NCBI RefSeq assembly: GCF_001659725.1
Contig: NZ_CP015922.1
Location: forward strand, 1,240,001-1,304,000
DNA length: 64,000 nt
Source: Polynucleobacter wuianus
GTDB lineage: Bacteria > Pseudomonadota > Gammaproteobacteria > Burkholderiales > Burkholderiaceae
Direction: 5' to 3'
Made by a program: the position numbers and the translations under genes. The notes below the pieces were generated by a model. It worked only from the letters and a program-made list of their open reading frames with translations, did no database searches and was not told the DNA's origin. This document shows positions 17,544-26,033 of this stretch, piece after piece. Position 1 is the stretch's first letter. The number at the start of each line of letters is the position of its first letter.

Positions 17544-18419
17544 TTACTTCGTCTCAACAAAACGTTTCTCAAATTCCCATACATCTTCAAAGCCCATCAG
17601 CTTTGATAGATCCCCGAAGTCATATAAATCTACTGGATTATTGATGGAGGAGCCAGAGTCTTTAAAGTGTTCGTACACCTTACTCATTGTCTGTACTGAA
17701 GCCAGTAAAGCGGTTACTGGGAAGATGGCGATTTTATAACCCAACTGCTCTAACTCTACTTTTGATAACACAGGAGTTCTTCCCTTCTCCACCATATTGG
17801 CTATCAATGGATGATCGGGAAAGGTCTTACCTATGCGTTGCATTTCTTCTTGAGTCTCAGGTGATTCAATAAATAGAATATCTGCACCAGCTCGAGCATA
17901 TGCTTCACCACGGCGAAGTGCCTCGTCCAAGCCGAGAGTAGTTCTAGCGTCAGTTCTGGCGATGATCTTGAAATTGGGGTCGGCACGTGACGCAACTGCA
18001 ACCTCAATCTTTCTAACCATGTCTTCCATTGGAATCACTCTGCGGCCGGGTGTGTGTCCACATTTTTTAGGAAACTCTTGGTCCTCTAGTTGAATCGCTA
18101 CGGCACCGGCAGCTTCATAACCACGAATGGTATGACGTACATTTAATAAGCCACCATAACCTGTATCACCATCGGCAATCAAAGGAGTCTTAGCCATCCC
18201 AGCCATCGCAGTTACCCTGCCAACCATTTCGGTATAAGTGGCAATGCCTGCGTCTGGCAATCCTAACAATGAAGCAACCGTACCATAACCCGTCATGTAG
18301 AGGGCATCAAAATTCATACGATCTGCTAAGCGTAATGACACCATCTCATAAACTCCAGGTGCAACAATCAATCCTGGTTTACTGAGTCGCTGATTAAACA
18401 AATCCCTTTGGGTCGTCAT
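17544..18419 (-). CDS. Isocitrate lyase/PEP mutase superfamily enzyme
   Basis: 291 aa TIM-barrel enzyme that makes or breaks C-C or C-P bonds in 2-oxo acids; members include 2-methylisocitrate lyase, oxaloacetate decarboxylase and 2,3-dimethylmalate lyase. Visible motifs are LIADGDTGYGG (metal-binding acid cluster), IQLEDQEFPKKCGHTPGR with the catalytic Cys loop KKCGH, and IIARTDAR. The KKCGH loop argues for a lyase rather than a phosphonate enzyme. It sits between an aminotransferase gene and a Bug gene on the same strand. The exact substrate is open. Confidence 0.83.
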   Translation of the reverse strand: MTTQRDLFNQRLSKPGLIVAPGVYEMVSLRLADRMNFDALYMTGYGTVASLLGLPDAGIATYTEMVGRVTAMAGMAKTPLIADGDTGYGGLLNVRHTIRGYEAAGAVAIQLEDQEFPKKCGHTPGRRVIPMEDMVRKIEVAVASRADPNFKIIARTDARTTLGLDEALRRGEAYARAGADILFIESPETQEEMQRIGKTFPDHPLIANMVEKGRTPVLSKVELEQLGYKIAIFPVTALLASVQTMSKVYEHFKDSGSSINNPVDLYDFGDLSKLMGFEDVWEFEKRFVETK

Positions 18420-18475
18420 AGGTCTCCTAATTTTTATCTTTTTATTTTGTTCTATGTTTTATTTTATTGGGCGTG

Positions 18476-19828
18476 CTATGCGTTGATTTTCATTGCAGCA
18501 TCTATCGCGTCACCCAATACACTACATAAGAATTCAACTTCTTTAGGCTCTGAGATAAATGGAGGCCCCACTGCAATTACATCTCCCGCAACACGCACGA
18601 GAGCGCCTCTCTCAATGCATGCTTCTAACACCTTAAGCGCACGCAAACCTGGCTTACCAGAAACTGGATCGAGCTCCACCGCGCCAGATAAACCAAAGTT
18701 CCGAATATCCAGAACACCAGCCTTGCCTTTCATGGCATGCAGTCCATTCTCTAAAACAGGTTCGAGTGCTTTTGCACGATTGACCAAGTCATCAGATTCA
18801 AAAATATCCAGTACTGCATGACCAGCAGCCGTTGGAATGGGATGGCCTGAATAGGTATAACCGTGGAAGAATTCAATTGCTTGCTCTTGCCCACCATTAG
18901 CAATAATGCTGTCATAGATATCACCACGCACGATTACACCACCCAGCGGAATAACGCCATTCGTAATCGCTTTTGCAAAGGTAATCATATCGGGTACAAC
19001 ACCAAATCGGTCGGCACCAAAGTTTGCGCCCAGGCGCCCAAAGCCCGTAATGACTTCATCAAAGATTAATAAGATCCCGTGCTTAGTGCAGATCTCACGA
19101 ATTTTTTGCAGATAGCCTTGGGGTGGAACAATCACACCCGTCGAGCCCTGAACTGGCTCAAGAATAACGGCAGCAATCGTATTCGCATCCTGGAGTGCAA
19201 CGATTTTTTCTAACTCATCTGCAAGGTGCGCACCCCATATAGGCTGCCCTTTTGAAAAAGCCATTTGCGAAAGATTGAGAGTATGTGGAAGATGATCAAC
19301 ACCAGGCATCATCATGCTGGCAAACATCTTGCGGTTGGCAACCATACCTCCCACCGAAATACCGCCCATACCAACCCCGTGATAAGCGCGATCCCGTCCA
19401 ATCATACGAATGCGTGAAGCATTACCCATAATCCGGTGATATCCAATGGCAATTTTTAGTGCGGTATCAACCGCTTCTGATCCGGAGTTTGTAAAAAAGA
19501 CTTTGTCTAAGCCTGCTGGTGCCATATTGGCAATGCGAGTAGCTAGACTAAAAGTAGCCTCGCTTGCCATCTGAAATGCTGGGCAATAATCCATGGTTTC
19601 ATACTGCTGAGAAATGGCTGCACCAATTCGTGGGTCTGCATGCCCCAATGGTGAGCACCAGAGCCCAGATAGACCATCAAATAGCTTACGGCCATGATCG
19701 TCATAGTAGTAAGCTCCCTTAGCAGACCGCATGATCTTTGGATGCTGATGAAAGTAGCGGTTTGGGGTAAACGGCAGCCAGTACGCTGACATATCTACAC
19801 CGTTCAGTGTTTTATTTACTGCCGTCAT
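18476..19828 (-). CDS. Class III PLP aminotransferase, omega-amino acid:pyruvate type
   Basis: Transfers an amino group from an omega-amino acid or amine, such as beta-alanine, to pyruvate. The 450 aa begin MTAVNKTLNGVDMSAYWLPF and contain KGAYYYDDHGRKLFDGLSGLW, the PLP-contact FTNSGSEAVDTALKIA, the acidic LLIFDEVITGFGRLG and the Schiff-base lysine in TFAKAITNG. The frame stays open upstream to 20017, but that extension has no family match and would run into the divergent Bug gene, so ATG 19828 is used. Confidence 0.88.
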   Translation of the reverse strand: MTAVNKTLNGVDMSAYWLPFTPNRYFHQHPKIMRSAKGAYYYDDHGRKLFDGLSGLWCSPLGHADPRIGAAISQQYETMDYCPAFQMASEATFSLATRIANMAPAGLDKVFFTNSGSEAVDTALKIAIGYHRIMGNASRIRMIGRDRAYHGVGMGGISVGGMVANRKMFASMMMPGVDHLPHTLNLSQMAFSKGQPIWGAHLADELEKIVALQDANTIAAVILEPVQGSTGVIVPPQGYLQKIREICTKHGILLIFDEVITGFGRLGANFGADRFGVVPDMITFAKAITNGVIPLGGVIVRGDIYDSIIANGGQEQAIEFFHGYTYSGHPIPTAAGHAVLDIFESDDLVNRAKALEPVLENGLHAMKGKAGVLDIRNFGLSGAVELDPVSGKPGLRALKVLEACIERGALVRVAGDVIAVGPPFISEPKEVEFLCSVLGDAIDAAMKINA

Positions 19829-19916
19829 GAATGTCTCTCGAAGTCTATATATATCTGTTTTCTGAATATCCAATACTATATAACCCATTGACCCATTTGA
19901 CTCTAAGGACCTTGAA

Positions 19917-20897
19917 ATGACTATCCTTAAATCCTGCCTTTTAAGTGCCTGCACCCTACTAAGCTTATTTGGCAACGCTTTTGCCGCCCCAGAGACTGAT
20001 TGGCCTAAGAAACCCATTCTTGCAATTGTTTCCTTTCCGGCCGGTGGCTCTACCGATATTTTTGCGCGCAGCGTAACTGCTCCCCTGGCGGATTTACTCG
20101 GTCAATCTATTGTGGTGGAAAACAAACCCGGTGCAGGCGGCATGATTGGCTTACAAGCTGCTGCCAAAGCTGCCCCGGATGGTTACATCATTCACATTAG
20201 TGCATTGACCAATCAATCCATTTCTTCTGCTTTGTTTAAGAACCCCCCTGCTGACTTACAAAAAGATTTTGTTCCTGTCGCTCTAATTGGCACTATTCCC
20301 CATTTGATTGTGGTGAACCCTAGCGTTCCCGCTAAAAATCTTCCTGAACTCATTGCTTTTATTAAATCCAAAAAGGGTGATTTCAATTACGCATCCCAGG
20401 GTAACGGCAGCCTCTCCCATTTAGAGTCCACCTTGTTTATGCAACGCATTGGCGCTACCGGCACTCATGTTCCTTATAAGGGCAGTAGCTTTGCATTACC
20501 TGACCTTATTGCTGGTAACACTTTAATGATGTTCGACAGCGTGACCGCATCCCTACCACACATTCAGAGCGGTAAGCTGCGACCTATTGCTATTGCTGCA
20601 GCGGAACGTTCACCACTCATGCCCAATGTACCAACATTGGGGCAAGATGGTATGAAGCAATTTGATGTTGAGAACTTCTATGCGGTCTATGTCCCCAAAG
20701 GAACTTCTCCAGCCATTGTGAGTAAGTTAGAGCATGAGATTCGTAAGATTTTGACTAACCCGGACTTTAAGTCCCGGATGGCTGCGCAAGGCATCCATCC
20801 GCAATTTGCTAATTCAGAAAAGCTTGCAGAAATTACAGTTGAAGAGGCAAATAAATGGACGAAAGTAGTAAAGTCAGCGAATGTTAAAGTTGACTAA
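19917..20897 (+). CDS. Bug/TctC family periplasmic substrate-binding protein (second copy)
   Basis: 326 aa with a signal peptide (about 1-23, ending NAFAA) and the motifs WPKKPILAIVSFPAGGSTDIF and VVENKPGAGGMIGLQ. An AAGGA ribosome site precedes the ATG. It is divergent from the aminotransferase and followed 30 bases later by gamma-glutamyltransferase. It differs in detail from the Bug protein at 16547-17524, so the two are not a recent duplication. Confidence 0.88.
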   Translation: MTILKSCLLSACTLLSLFGNAFAAPETDWPKKPILAIVSFPAGGSTDIFARSVTAPLADLLGQSIVVENKPGAGGMIGLQAAAKAAPDGYIIHISALTNQSISSALFKNPPADLQKDFVPVALIGTIPHLIVVNPSVPAKNLPELIAFIKSKKGDFNYASQGNGSLSHLESTLFMQRIGATGTHVPYKGSSFALPDLIAGNTLMMFDSVTASLPHIQSGKLRPIAIAAAERSPLMPNVPTLGQDGMKQFDVENFYAVYVPKGTSPAIVSKLEHEIRKILTNPDFKSRMAAQGIHPQFANSEKLAEITVEEANKWTKVVKSANVKVD

Positions 20898-20927
20898 TTA
20901 TTAACTTTTTAATTACTAAAATTAACT

Positions 20928-22517
20928 ATGCTCATTTCTCCCCCATTTGGCGGTGGTCGCGCCCCCGTACTCGCCAGAAATACCGTTGCTAGCTCTCAAC
21001 CTTTAGCGACCCAAGCCGGTATTGAAGCTCTGCAAAACGGAGGAAATGCCGTCGATGCTGCACTAGCAACAGCGATCACCCTCACCGTAGTTGAACCGAC
21101 CATGAATGGTCTTGGTGGTGATGGCTTTGCAATTTTGTGGGATGGTAAGAAAATTCATGGTCTCAATGCTTCGGGTCGTGCCCCTGCCGCGTGGACTCCA
21201 GAGTACTTTGCAAGCAAGTCTGCGATGGATCTCATCGGCTGGAATACCGTCACCGTTCCAGGAATGGTGGCTGGCTGGATTGCGCTCTCCAGAAAATTTG
21301 GCAAGCTGCCATTTGCACAACTCTTTCAGCGTGCAATCGACTATGCAGAAAATGGTTTTCCGGTTTCACCAGTGATTGCACGCCAGTGGCGTGAAGCCAT
21401 TCCGATTCTCAAAAATCAACCGGGCTTTAGCGAGTCATTCTTAATAGACGGCAAAGCCCCACAGGCTGGTCAGATTTGGAAATACCCTGCTCAAGCAAAG
21501 ACCTTGAAAGAAATTGCGACTACTGAAGGTGAGTCTTTCTACAAAGGTCCTCTAGCCCAAAGCATGGTTGACTTTGCCAAAGCAACTGGCGGTTGCTTCA
21601 CCATGCAAGACTTTGCTGATAACGAACCGGATTGGGTTGAGCCCCTCGCTTTTGATTACGGTGACTACACCCTCCTAGAAATTCCACCGAATGGTTCAGG
21701 CATTGCCGCACAAATGGCTTTAGGTATTTTGCAGGCTGCCAATGCTAAACAATATCCTGCAAATTCAGCCCAACGTATCCATCTTCAGATTGAAGCAATG
21801 CGTTTAGCATTTGCTGATGCTTATGCTTATGTATCTGATGCACGCTCGATGCAAGTTCCAGTATCAAGTCTATTAGATCGTGACTACTTAGCAAGTCGTG
21901 CTGCATTGATTGATGATAGCAAGGCTGGTACCTACGGCCCTGGTGATCCCCACTCTGGTGGTACCGTCTATCTTTGCGCTGCCGATGAATCTGGCATGAT
22001 GATTTCGTATATTCAGTCAAACTTCAAAGGCTTTGGTTCTGGTGTTGTGGCTCCAGGTGGTATCGCCTTCCACAACCGTGGCATGAGCTTTAGCTTGCTC
22101 AATGGTCACCCCAATCAGGTTGCTCCTGGTAAGCGCCCCTTCCATACAATCTTGCCCGGGTTCTTAACAAAAGATGGCAAACCACTAATGGCATTCGGTG
22201 TGATGGGTGGCAATATGCAACCGCAAGGACATCTTCAATTTGTAATGCGTTTTGTTGATGAGTATCTCAATCCGCAAGCCTGCTCTGATGCTCCACGCTG
22301 GCGTATTGACGATCTTGGCAAACTGACAGTAGAGGCATCGATGCCGCAAGGCGTTGTGGATGGACTAAAAGCCATGGGGCATGAAGTAGCTGTTCAGCCT
22401 GCCAGTAGCCTGGACTTTGGTAGCGCACAAGCAATTGCTAAGTTAATGGATGATGTCACCTCTGCTTATATTGCTGGTAGCGATCACCGCCGCGATGGAT
22501 TAGCCGCTGGGTTTTAA
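20928..22517 (+). CDS. Gamma-glutamyltransferase family protein without signal peptide
   Basis: Ntn hydrolase that cleaves gamma-glutamyl bonds, or in related groups acyl bonds. The 529 aa have the N-terminal family segment ATQAGIEALQNGGNAVDAALA and TVVEPTMNGLGGDGFAILWDG. The autocatalytic Thr is T346 in HSGGTVYLCAADESG, followed by the small-subunit region. Unlike E. coli Ggt there is no signal peptide, so it is probably cytoplasmic. It probably shares a transcript with the upstream Bug gene. A glutathione, gamma-glutamyl-amine or oxamate-type substrate cannot be told apart from sequence. Confidence 0.86.
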   Translation: MLISPPFGGGRAPVLARNTVASSQPLATQAGIEALQNGGNAVDAALATAITLTVVEPTMNGLGGDGFAILWDGKKIHGLNASGRAPAAWTPEYFASKSAMDLIGWNTVTVPGMVAGWIALSRKFGKLPFAQLFQRAIDYAENGFPVSPVIARQWREAIPILKNQPGFSESFLIDGKAPQAGQIWKYPAQAKTLKEIATTEGESFYKGPLAQSMVDFAKATGGCFTMQDFADNEPDWVEPLAFDYGDYTLLEIPPNGSGIAAQMALGILQAANAKQYPANSAQRIHLQIEAMRLAFADAYAYVSDARSMQVPVSSLLDRDYLASRAALIDDSKAGTYGPGDPHSGGTVYLCAADESGMMISYIQSNFKGFGSGVVAPGGIAFHNRGMSFSLLNGHPNQVAPGKRPFHTILPGFLTKDGKPLMAFGVMGGNMQPQGHLQFVMRFVDEYLNPQACSDAPRWRIDDLGKLTVEASMPQGVVDGLKAMGHEVAVQPASSLDFGSAQAIAKLMDDVTSAYIAGSDHRRDGLAAGF

Positions 22518-22555
22518 AAAATATAGTCTTGCTTTTTGGTAAGTTACTTAAGGCC

Positions 22556-23884
22556 TTATTTAGCGGGCAAGCAGTTCAAATAAAAGCGTTTGATCTCTTG
22601 ATCGCAACTCACATCTCTGGGTTCAATCGGTCTTTGTAGAGAAATGCCTTCAATCGTTTTACAGCGGCTCAGGGCCACATAAACCTGTCCTGATGCAAAT
22701 GCTCCAGATGAGAGATCTACTTTGACTTTGTCCAAGGTCTTGCCTTGACTCTTATGAATGGTGACAGCCCAAGCCAGCATAAGCGGTATCTGCACATAAG
22801 TACCAATAATGCTTGGCGAGATCTTGCCAGACATCATGTCATGGTCGTAGCGATACGATTCCCACTGATTGCCAGTAACTTCTACGGTATTTGAGTAGGG
22901 CCCGTTTTGCACCATCACCTTAACCTTATCAGGAAGTAACTCACGTACTATGCCGATCGTGCCATTGACCCAACGCTTCGGAAAGCCTGGATCTGTTGCA
23001 GTGAACATCACCTTAGCTCCGACTTTTAAGATTAAATTATTAGGCGACGGCAGATTACGCTCATCGATATTGAACTTACCAGTCGTTTTGCCTGCATAGA
23101 CCTTACCTTCAGTCGTAATAGCACGTAGTCCAGCCCCATTGATCTGATCAGCTCTTGCATTGGTAGTGGTCAAGGTAATAGTTTGTTCATCAACCGCCTC
23201 ATCCTTGCGATAGCACTGGGCATTAAGAGTATCGATAGCCTCATCTACATCTTGATTAATTCGAATACGGTTTAAGAGGCTAGCGAAGTGTTCATCTTTT
23301 TGGCGGAAAATCTTGGATAACTCCACCATAGTGACGTCTTTACGATGCAAGGCCATGGCACAAAAGAAATAAGGTCCTTCATAGCCTCGATCAGCGAGCA
23401 CTTGCATGTCTGCACTTGAAACCACTGGAGGCAATTGAAACAGATCACCTACAAACATTACCTGAATGCCGCCAAAGGGCTTGCCTTTTTGCGGACCATT
23501 CTCACGTAGGAATAAATCCATAGCATCAACTACATCAGCACGCACCATGGAGATCTCATCAATGATGAGCAAACGAATGTCTTTATAGAGCCGCTTATCG
23601 CGCAGCGGCTTAATGTCTTCTTCGGGAAAAATTAAACGTGGTGGCAGTCTAAAGAATGAATGAATAGTCACTCCCTTGACTTGTAACGCCGCTACCCCAG
23701 TTGGCGCAACGACGACAACATTGCCGGGGGTAGTTTCTCGCAGATGACCGATTAAGGTTGTTTTACCAGTCCCTGCTTTACCGCTCACAAAGATATAAGG
23801 ATCTTGACGCTCAATAGCCTCAATCACGGCCTGGTAATCAGGGGTGATTTCGATTTCGTGAGGTTCAATTACTGGCTTAGTCAT
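22556..23884 (-). CDS. Pif1/RecD-like superfamily 1B DNA helicase
   Basis: 442 aa ATP-dependent helicase. Walker A lies at about 35-42 (GKAGTGKTTL), Walker B at about 106-113 (LLIIDEISMV), GDLFQLPPV is the motif III region, and the C-terminal motifs are WAVTIHKSQGKTLDKVKVDL and YVALSRCKTIEGISL. This compact single-protein form is common in bacteria and is often annotated simply as AAA-family ATPase. Its role is probably in replication-fork or R-loop processing, inferred from Pif1 and not shown here. It lies downstream of tRNA-His on the same strand, separated by a terminator. Confidence 0.87.
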   Translation of the reverse strand: MTKPVIEPHEIEITPDYQAVIEAIERQDPYIFVSGKAGTGKTTLIGHLRETTPGNVVVVAPTGVAALQVKGVTIHSFFRLPPRLIFPEEDIKPLRDKRLYKDIRLLIIDEISMVRADVVDAMDLFLRENGPQKGKPFGGIQVMFVGDLFQLPPVVSSADMQVLADRGYEGPYFFCAMALHRKDVTMVELSKIFRQKDEHFASLLNRIRINQDVDEAIDTLNAQCYRKDEAVDEQTITLTTTNARADQINGAGLRAITTEGKVYAGKTTGKFNIDERNLPSPNNLILKVGAKVMFTATDPGFPKRWVNGTIGIVRELLPDKVKVMVQNGPYSNTVEVTGNQWESYRYDHDMMSGKISPSIIGTYVQIPLMLAWAVTIHKSQGKTLDKVKVDLSSGAFASGQVYVALSRCKTIEGISLQRPIEPRDVSCDQEIKRFYLNCLPAK

Positions 23885-23916
23885 TTCAAATTATTGTGTT
23901 TCATGAGGGCCATATA

Positions 23917-23942
23917 AAAAGGCTCCAATTTTGGAGCCTTTT
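23917..23942 (-). terminator. Rho-independent terminator after tRNA-His
   Basis: A perfect inverted repeat (AAAAGGCTCCAA, 2-base centre, TTGGAGCCTTTT) reads on the minus strand as a hairpin followed by a T run. It begins 11 bases after the tRNA 3' end. It is nearly symmetric, so it could act in both directions. Confidence 0.85.
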
Positions 23943-23952
23943 GCAATTTGGA

Positions 23953-24029
23953 TGGGGCGAACGACGGGGCTCGAACCCGCGACAACCAGAATCACAATCT
24001 GGGACTCTACCAACTGAGCTACGTCCGCC
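23953..24029 (-). tRNA. tRNA-His (anticodon GUG)
   Basis: The minus strand folds as a standard tRNA with encoded CCA. The acceptor stem has the histidine-specific extra G(-1) opposite C73, the D-arm is GCTCAGTTGGTAGAGT, and the anticodon arm CCAGA-TTGTGAT-TCTGG places GTG at 34-36. The T-arm has GGGTTCGAGCC. The G(-1):C73 pair independently supports the histidine identity. Confidence 0.97.
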
Positions 24030-24044
24030 GTTGTAGAAGCTGAG

Positions 24045-24050
24045 ATTATA
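24045..24050 (-). promoter_or_regulatory. Candidate -10 element of the tRNA-His promoter
   Basis: A consensus TATAAT on the minus strand lies 15 bases upstream of the mature tRNA 5' end. At 17-base spacing the -35 hexamer is poor (AGTCAG). A TTGTCA lies closer but at the wrong spacing. The placement fits a tRNA promoter. Confidence 0.5.
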
Positions 24051-24085
24051 GCCTTTTTGACAAAAAACTGACTAAAACAGCCTTA

Positions 24086-25168
24086 TTATGCGGTTTCTAA
24101 CTCAAAAGCAGCCCAATCGCCAAGGCATAGGCTGGCGCCCAGAAAGAAGTCTGCAATGGCTGCTTTACTTTGAACTTTGGCTAATGCATGGTGATCTGAG
24201 AGAAGCTGACGCCAGTAGCGTGACCCTGCCCTACCATGCGCCAAGCCCAAAATATGTCTCGTGAATGCGCCAATATAAAAAGGCTTTTGTTTTACTTGGC
24301 ACTCATCAAACCAAGACCAGACCTGATGCACCAAGGCAATCTGAATACGGTGCCATTCAGTTTCACTAAAAAGATAACCTGCAGCATCTCCATCAGTATT
24401 GATTAAGTCATCCCATCCTAATAGCAATGCTGGGAAATGATATGCAGCTCTTCCCACCATAAAGCCGTCAAAGTCATCCCAATGTCCAGCAATTTGCTCG
24501 TTCGTTTCTAAACCACCATTAAGCAGTACTTTGAGATTAGGAAAATGTTTTTGCGCATCTAATCTCAATCTAGCAGCAACTTCATAACGTAGAGGTGGTT
24601 TACTGCGATTCTCTTTAGGAGATAAACCTTTGAGTACTGCGTTGCGCGCATGTATGGTAACTTGACTAGCACCTGCATCCGCCACAGCCAAAATGAAATC
24701 AAGCGCAAACTGATAATCCTTTTCTGAGCTGGCAGCATCCATGGAATCCAATCCCAAGCGATGCTTTACTGAAATCGGAATATCCACCGCCCCCTTCATG
24801 GCCTTGATACAGTCAGCCACTAAATGAGGCTCTGCCATCAGGCAAGCACCGAAGGCACCACGTTGCACACGCTCCGATGGGCAACCGCAATTCAGATCGA
24901 TTTCATCATAGCCCCACTGCTGCGCTAGCTCTGCAGATTTCGCCAAATCACTTGGCTCTGAACCACCCAATTGCAAAACAACAGGATGTTGATCTTGCGA
25001 ATAATCTAGATGACGTGGCACATCCCCATGCATCAGAGCGCCAGTGGTCACCATCTCGGTATAGAGAACGGCTTCTTTAGTAAGCGTACGATGAAAAGAA
25101 CGGCAATGACGGTCAGTCCATTCCATCATTGGGGCTACGGCCAGACGCTTCTTAGGGGAATTGATCAT
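24086..25168 (-). CDS. dusA: tRNA-dihydrouridine(20/20a) synthase DusA
   Basis: FMN enzyme that reduces uridine 20/20a in the tRNA D-loop. The 360 aa show RLAVAPMMEWTDRHCR at the N-terminus, EMVTTGALMHGD, LNCGCPSERVQRGAFGACL with catalytic C96, and VKHRLGLD, which is typical of DusA rather than DusB or DusC. VLLNGGL and GFMVGRAAY complete the FMN barrel. The gene is upstream of tRNA-His on the same strand with a 56-base gap; tRNA-His has its own -10. Confidence 0.93.
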   Translation of the reverse strand: MINSPKKRLAVAPMMEWTDRHCRSFHRTLTKEAVLYTEMVTTGALMHGDVPRHLDYSQDQHPVVLQLGGSEPSDLAKSAELAQQWGYDEIDLNCGCPSERVQRGAFGACLMAEPHLVADCIKAMKGAVDIPISVKHRLGLDSMDAASSEKDYQFALDFILAVADAGASQVTIHARNAVLKGLSPKENRSKPPLRYEVAARLRLDAQKHFPNLKVLLNGGLETNEQIAGHWDDFDGFMVGRAAYHFPALLLGWDDLINTDGDAAGYLFSETEWHRIQIALVHQVWSWFDECQVKQKPFYIGAFTRHILGLAHGRAGSRYWRQLLSDHHALAKVQSKAAIADFFLGASLCLGDWAAFELETA

Positions 25169-25209
25169 GAACTTCTTTTAAATAACGATTAGTGACTATT
25201 TTAAATGCA

Positions 25210-25233
25210 TCAGGGCAACCGAAGTTGCCCTGA
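25210..25233 (-). terminator. Strong hairpin with UUCG tetraloop, probable terminator
   Basis: A 10-bp perfect stem (TCAGGGCAAC/GTTGCCCTGA) closes a C(UUCG)G tetraloop on the minus strand, 30 bases after the stop of the 87-aa gene. The following sequence is only moderately T-rich, so termination strength is uncertain. The loop is a stable UUCG only on the minus strand, which supports the orientation. Confidence 0.6.
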
Positions 25234-25262
25234 ATAGAATGGGACAAGAGTGCAGTTCTTAC

Positions 25263-25526
25263 CTATTTCAGCTTAGCTAGCTTAGCCTCTAGCTCTACTG
25301 CAAGATCTAGTGCGCCCATGTAGCCAGACTTCAGATGATTTGGCAGATCTGGGTCGCCAACCATAGCGCCTAAGGTTTCAACCAGACTAAAAACAATTCC
25401 TTTAGCTGCTCCAGCGGCAATCGTATTATTGGCTACCGCTTCATCAATATGATTAACCGCTTCCAAAAAGTAATCGTGACCTGGTAAGCCATCTGGTCCT
25501 AGCGCTTCTTTAGTATCTTTACTCAT
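25263..25526 (-). CDS. Small conserved-looking cytoplasmic protein, unknown
   Basis: 87 aa, no signal peptide, acidic to neutral, mostly helical in appearance (LEAVNHIDEAVANN, LDLAVELEAKLAKLK). It starts 12 bases after the upstream 127-aa gene on the same strand, and that gap holds a ribosome-site-like AAGGAAAAAA. I do not recognise a family. Its placement suggests it works with, or is regulated with, the neighbouring protein. Confidence 0.65.
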   Translation of the reverse strand: MSKDTKEALGPDGLPGHDYFLEAVNHIDEAVANNTIAAGAAKGIVFSLVETLGAMVGDPDLPNHLKSGYMGALDLAVELEAKLAKLK

Positions 25527-25538
25527 TTTTTTCCTTCT

Positions 25539-25922
25539 TTAAAGCATCTGATCTACTTTATAGAAAAACTTGCGGGCATAGGCAAGGATTTCTTTATCGC
25601 TTGGATGATCTACAGTTTCTACACCAACAATCTTTTCAGCAATCTTGGCATCATGCTGGTGGGCATGCTTAATCAACTCTAATTTAGCTGAGCCTGGCCC
25701 CAGAATCAAAATTTCCAGTGATTTATTTACCGCCTCTATAACGGAGTGCAGATATTTGGAATCTAAGATGACTTTACCGCTGCCAACTTCTCCGCCCTTG
25801 TGATGCAAATGACTGTGGGTAGATTTACTACGAATGATTTCTGCTTCGCTAGCCTCTTTGCTCAGGAACATGACGTGAGCTTCTTTGTGGTCTATCCAGA
25901 TGACTGCATGATTTAATGACAT
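25539..25922 (-). CDS. Small protein resembling the eRF1 domain 3-like translational machinery family
   Basis: 127 aa beginning MSLNHAVIWIDHKEAHVMFL. The order of a short strand with DHKEA, a His-rich loop (THSHLHHKGGEVGSG), then LEILILGPGSAKLELIKHAHQH and VDHPSDKEILAYARKFF resembles small bacterial proteins related to the third domain of eRF1/Pelota, where ILGPG..K is typical. Their function is not established. The start at 25922 is chosen over a longer frame because it has a GGGAAA ribosome site and matches the fold start. Confidence 0.62.
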   Translation of the reverse strand: MSLNHAVIWIDHKEAHVMFLSKEASEAEIIRSKSTHSHLHHKGGEVGSGKVILDSKYLHSVIEAVNKSLEILILGPGSAKLELIKHAHQHDAKIAEKIVGVETVDHPSDKEILAYARKFFYKVDQML

Positions 25923-26033
25923 ATTTTCCCTATTGTTTTGAATGACTACCCTTTCAGGATACTCCTGCAGGCTTCTTTCAATCACTTATGGGCTTGATTT
26001 AAGTCAAATAGATGACCTCAAAGAGCAGAACCA

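Noticed and set aside
19829..20017. N-terminal extension of the aminotransferase
   Set aside because: No family counterpart, and it would overlap the start and promoter of the divergent Bug gene.
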